DNA of 64,000 nt. It comes from an uncultured Draconibacterium sp. Its GTDB lineage: Bacteria > Bacteroidota > Bacteroidia > Bacteroidales > Prolixibacteraceae. The notes under the pieces are model-generated. The model was not told the DNA's origin and searched no databases. It was given only the letters and a program-made list of their open reading frames with translations. Positions 61,296-64,000 of this stretch are shown piece after piece; the stretch's first letter is position 1; the number at the start of each line of letters is the position of its first letter. The translations under genes and the position numbers were made by a program. The stretch spans positions 697,501 through 761,500 of the forward strand of contig NZ_OY771647.1 of assembly GCF_963674925.1 (NCBI RefSeq), given 5' to 3'.

Positions 61296-62132
61296 ATGAA
61301 ACTTATTCCAGTATCTGCCGGTCATTTTCATTGCGATGGAGGCGCTTTGTTTGGCGCTATTCCAAAAGTTTTGTGGAACAAAGTTTACCCGTGCAACGAC
61401 GATAATTTTACCCAGCTAACTTTGCGTTGTCTGTTGGTTGAAACCGGTGAACGTAAAATTCTGATTGAAACCGGAATTGGAAATCACTACCCCGATAAAC
61501 ACCTGATAAATAATGGTGTTACTTCGGTTGACGAACTGAAAAGATCATTGACAGAAAAAGCTTATTCAGCCGCTGATATTACCGATGTATTTTTTACCCA
61601 CCTTCACTGGGATCACTGTACCGGAGCCGTAAAAACGGTTGACGGGAAAATGGAACTCGTTTTCCCGAATGCAACATTATGGAGCAGCAAAACGCAGTGG
61701 GAACATGCCCAAATATCGAATCCACGCGAACGGGCAGCTTTCAATCACCCGGTTCTGGATTTTATGATGGAATCTGGAAAATTAAAACTTATAGAAAACG
61801 AAGGAGAACTGCTGCCGGGCTTTGAAATAAGGCTATTTGATGGCCACACTCCCGGACAAATGCTTCCCATTCTCCACACCAAAAAACACTCGTTTGTTTA
61901 TACTTCGGATCTGTTTCCAACAGCCGCCAACATCCCTTTACTGTGGATTTCGGCTTACGATCTCGATCCGGTAAAAGTGATGGAAGAGAAAGGCAGGTTT
62001 TTGAAAGAGGCAGCTGAAAATAACTACATTTTCTTTTTCGAGCACGATTATTATACAGAATGTGCTTCGGTACAGGAGACAGAAAAAGGTGTGCAGCTGA
62101 AAGAGAAATTCAGCCTGGCAGAATTACTTTAG
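61296..62132 (+). CDS. MBL-fold metallo-hydrolase
   Basis: A 278-residue metallo-beta-lactamase-fold hydrolase. The start is MKLIPVSAGHFHCDGGALFG (base 61296); upstream in-frame codons are not family-like. Metal ligands: THLHWDHCTG with His102, His104, Asp106 and His107; a later His in FDGHTPGQ; and Asp in YTSDLFPT. The FHCDGGALFGAIPKVLW start is typical of the lactonase/glyoxalase-like subgroup in Bacteroidota, with no lactamase features, so a lactone, thioester or phosphodiester substrate is possible. It lies 90 bases after the DUF3810 gene on the same strand, perhaps one transcript. Confidence 0.92.
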   Translation: MKLIPVSAGHFHCDGGALFGAIPKVLWNKVYPCNDDNFTQLTLRCLLVETGERKILIETGIGNHYPDKHLINNGVTSVDELKRSLTEKAYSAADITDVFFTHLHWDHCTGAVKTVDGKMELVFPNATLWSSKTQWEHAQISNPRERAAFNHPVLDFMMESGKLKLIENEGELLPGFEIRLFDGHTPGQMLPILHTKKHSFVYTSDLFPTAANIPLLWISAYDLDPVKVMEEKGRFLKEAAENNYIFFFEHDYYTECASVQETEKGVQLKEKFSLAELL

Positions 62133-62344
62133 ATTCAAACTAATGGCACAATCCAAGCCCGATTGTTGCCCGTAATAATTTTAGAAAATCTGGAATATAC
62201 CAATTGTAGCCACCTGCAAATTGACTACAAAACCAAATAGAGTATTAATTATTCCCTAATTTAGACAAATTAAGAAACTAAACTTCCCTAATTTTCATTT
62301 ATCATTCATTTCCCGTATCTTTCTGGTACAAAAAGGAAATAGCT

Positions 62345-63484
62345 ATGAGATCAAAATGGTATAAAAGATATCTGGAGGAACAACCCGACAAGATATTTAA
62401 AAAAGGTAAAATTTTTGTGCTTTACGGCCCCCGAAGGGTCGGAAAAACAGAACTATTGAAAAAATTTATTGCGCCATTTGAAGGCTCGGTTTATGCTGGC
62501 ACCGGAGACAACATGGAATTACGCGACATATTATCATCTCAAAAACTCAGCCAAATTGAGCTTAATTTCAAGACCTATGATCTTATTTTTATTGACGAAG
62601 CACAACGAATTCCGGAAATCGGGATGGCATTAAAATTACTGGTTGACCATTTCCCTGAAAAAATTCTAATTGTTACCGGGTCCTCTTCTTTCGATCTGTC
62701 AAACAAAATAGGAGAGCCACTAACCGGAAGAAACATAACACGCATATTGTATCCGCTTTCTGTTTACGAATTATATTCACAAATTGGAGGGATGAAAATC
62801 CAGGAACAGCTGGAGAACCTTCTTATTTTCGGCAGTTACCCAGAAGCATTAAATTCAGAAAGTATAGATGAAAAAACAGAATACCTGTACTCCCTGCGTG
62901 ATGCGTATCTTTTTAAAGATATTTTGGAACTTGAAAATGTAAGAAATCCGTCAAAAATTACTGACTTACTAAAACTACTGGCATTTCAAATCGGACATGA
63001 AGTATCGTTAAACGAACTGGGGAATAATCTTGGTATTGCCAAACAGAGTGTAGAGCGCTACCTTGATCTTCTGGAGAAAGCATTTGTTATTAAAAAAGTT
63101 CAAGGATTTTCACGAAACCTTCGGAAAGAAGTTGTAAAATCATCGCGATATTATTTCTGGGACAACGGTGTTCGAAATGCTATCTTAAATAATTTTTTAC
63201 CGTTAGCTCAGAGAAATGACAAGGGAATGCTTTGGGAAAATTTTCTTTTTATGGAAAGAATTAAAACCAGACACTACAAACGAATTTTTGCTAACGACTA
63301 TTTCTGGCGTACTTACGATCAACAGGAAATTGATCTAATTGAAGAACGGGATGGGAAACTGTATGCCTATGAATTTAAATTCTCACCTAAAAAAACCAGG
63401 ATTCCAAAGGCCTGGGAAAAAGCCTATCCCGATTCAGAATTTCAAGTCATTAGCAAGGATAACTTTATAGAATTTCTGGCCTAA
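62345..63484 (+). CDS. AAA ATPase with DUF4143 domain
   Basis: A 379-residue protein with an AAA_14 domain: Walker A GPRRVGKT at 28-35, Walker B LIFIDEAQRIPE and sensor-1-like ILIVTGSSSF. A DUF4143 C-terminal domain follows, beginning with a winged-helix-like part (VSLNELGNNLGIAKQSVERYLDLLEKAFVI) and ending in a PD-(D/E)xK-like strand pair (QEIDLIEERDGKLYAYEFKF). Such proteins are frequent, often horizontally moved and poorly understood; links to DNA binding or toxin-like roles are unproven. It stands alone between an MBL hydrolase and convergent rlmN (10 bases between stops), with 212 bases of plain AT-rich sequence before it. Confidence 0.93.
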   Translation: MRSKWYKRYLEEQPDKIFKKGKIFVLYGPRRVGKTELLKKFIAPFEGSVYAGTGDNMELRDILSSQKLSQIELNFKTYDLIFIDEAQRIPEIGMALKLLVDHFPEKILIVTGSSSFDLSNKIGEPLTGRNITRILYPLSVYELYSQIGGMKIQEQLENLLIFGSYPEALNSESIDEKTEYLYSLRDAYLFKDILELENVRNPSKITDLLKLLAFQIGHEVSLNELGNNLGIAKQSVERYLDLLEKAFVIKKVQGFSRNLRKEVVKSSRYYFWDNGVRNAILNNFLPLAQRNDKGMLWENFLFMERIKTRHYKRIFANDYFWRTYDQQEIDLIEERDGKLYAYEFKFSPKKTRIPKAWEKAYPDSEFQVISKDNFIEFLA

Positions 63485-63494
63485 AAATCATTTA

Positions 63495-64000
63495 CTACTT
63501 CACTAATTCTTTAGTAGAAAGCAAACCACAAGCCGCATAAATATCTTCACCACGCGAAGCACGAATGGTGGTTAGAATACCTTTATTATTCAGTGCATCT
63601 TTAAATCGTTGAATGGTTTTTTCTCCCGGACTTTTTAATGGCGTTCCCGGTACCGGGTGAAAACGAATCAGGTTGATGCGGCATTTCAATCCACTTAGCA
63701 ATCGGGCCAGTTCATCAACATGTTTCTGCGAATCATTCAGGTCTTCAAACAAAATGTATTCGAACGACACGCGGCGCTGACGGCCAAAGTCCCAGCTTTT
63801 TATTTCCTCAACCACCTCTTCGACTGGATAAGCCACCTGAACCGGCATAATTTTCTGGCGCTCTTCGTGGAAAGGAGTGTGCAAACTCACTGCCAGGTGC
63901 GCCTCACTTTTTTCGAGGAAAGTCAGCATACCCGGAATAATACCGATGGTAGAAACGGTTATCCGCCGCGGGCTCATGGCAAATCCCCACTCCGAAGTCA
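63495..64000 (-). CDS. rlmN: 23S rRNA (adenine-2503-C2)-methyltransferase, C-terminal part (5' end outside window)
   Basis: The frame continues past the right edge, so about 168 C-terminal residues of this radical-SAM enzyme are seen (full length about 350). It methylates A2503 of 23S rRNA and A37 of some tRNAs. Seen: SPRRITVSTIGIIPGM, LAVSLHTPFHEERQKIMP, RRVSFEYILFEDLNDS, CRINLIRFHPVPGTPLKSP and, near the end, ASRGEDIYAACGLL, whose Cys is the methyl-carrying cysteine. The CxxxCxxC cluster is outside the window. It converges on the AAA/DUF4143 gene. Confidence 0.95.
   Translation of the reverse strand, partial: TSEWGFAMSPRRITVSTIGIIPGMLTFLEKSEAHLAVSLHTPFHEERQKIMPVQVAYPVEEVVEEIKSWDFGRQRRVSFEYILFEDLNDSQKHVDELARLLSGLKCRINLIRFHPVPGTPLKSPGEKTIQRFKDALNNKGILTTIRASRGEDIYAACGLLSTKELVK

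Overview
The window reads as chromosome of a Bacteroidota bacterium, most likely class Bacteroidia and perhaps a marine or sediment Marinilabiliales/Prolixibacteraceae type; the order is an inference. The phylum call rests on a gliding-associated CHU_C sorting domain, a PorP/SprF partner of type IX secretion (T9SS), an S46 dipeptidyl-peptidase, GSCFA and DUF3810 proteins, a lipobox and signal-peptide style typical of the phylum, and promoter-like TTTG / TAnnTTTG elements. No rRNA, tRNA, CRISPR array, phage or intact insertion sequence was recognised.

Layout. 1-2.7 kb (+): tail of an S46 peptidase, a terminator, RNase HI and phosphatidylserine decarboxylase. 2.8-5.8 kb (-): an ECF sigma factor, a membrane coiled-coil protein and an outer-membrane-like protein, preceded by RNase HII. 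5.8-9.1 kb: a GT4 glycosyltransferase divergent from a polysaccharide flippase and a DUF3267 membrane zincin. 9.3-13.5 kb (-): pyrH-frr, then an XRE-cupin regulator with an acyl-CoA ligase. 14.4-24.8 kb (-): a glycogen cluster in the order branching enzyme, GSCFA protein, debranching enzyme, glycogen-synthase-like GT4, GH57 and alpha-glucan phosphorylase. 25.4 kb (+): an O-acetylhomoserine sulfhydrylase-type PLP enzyme.

27.6-58.3 kb (-) is the unusual part: a T9SS surface locus. It starts with PorP/SprF, which lacks a normal start codon, followed by a 5,556-residue adhesin with a 20-unit 240-bp tandem array, two small secreted beta-rich proteins and a 1,964-residue protein that alone carries a CHU_C sorting domain. 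The gaps between these genes (0.9, 1.9 and 2.6 kb) are packed with dispersed DNA: BIME-like hairpin pairs, an 85-bp inverted-repeat family, 20-21-bp minisatellites, heptamer arrays, and very short palindromic elements nested inside the other repeats. Filled and empty sites can be compared within the window.

58.7-64 kb returns to ordinary genes: an M19 dipeptidase, a DUF3810 membrane protein, an MBL-fold hydrolase, an AAA/DUF4143 ATPase and the 3' part of rlmN. The best candidates for something undescribed are the multi-polypeptide adhesin locus, where three proteins end in a similar PRP/PKP tail without a sorting domain, and the nested palindromic elements.
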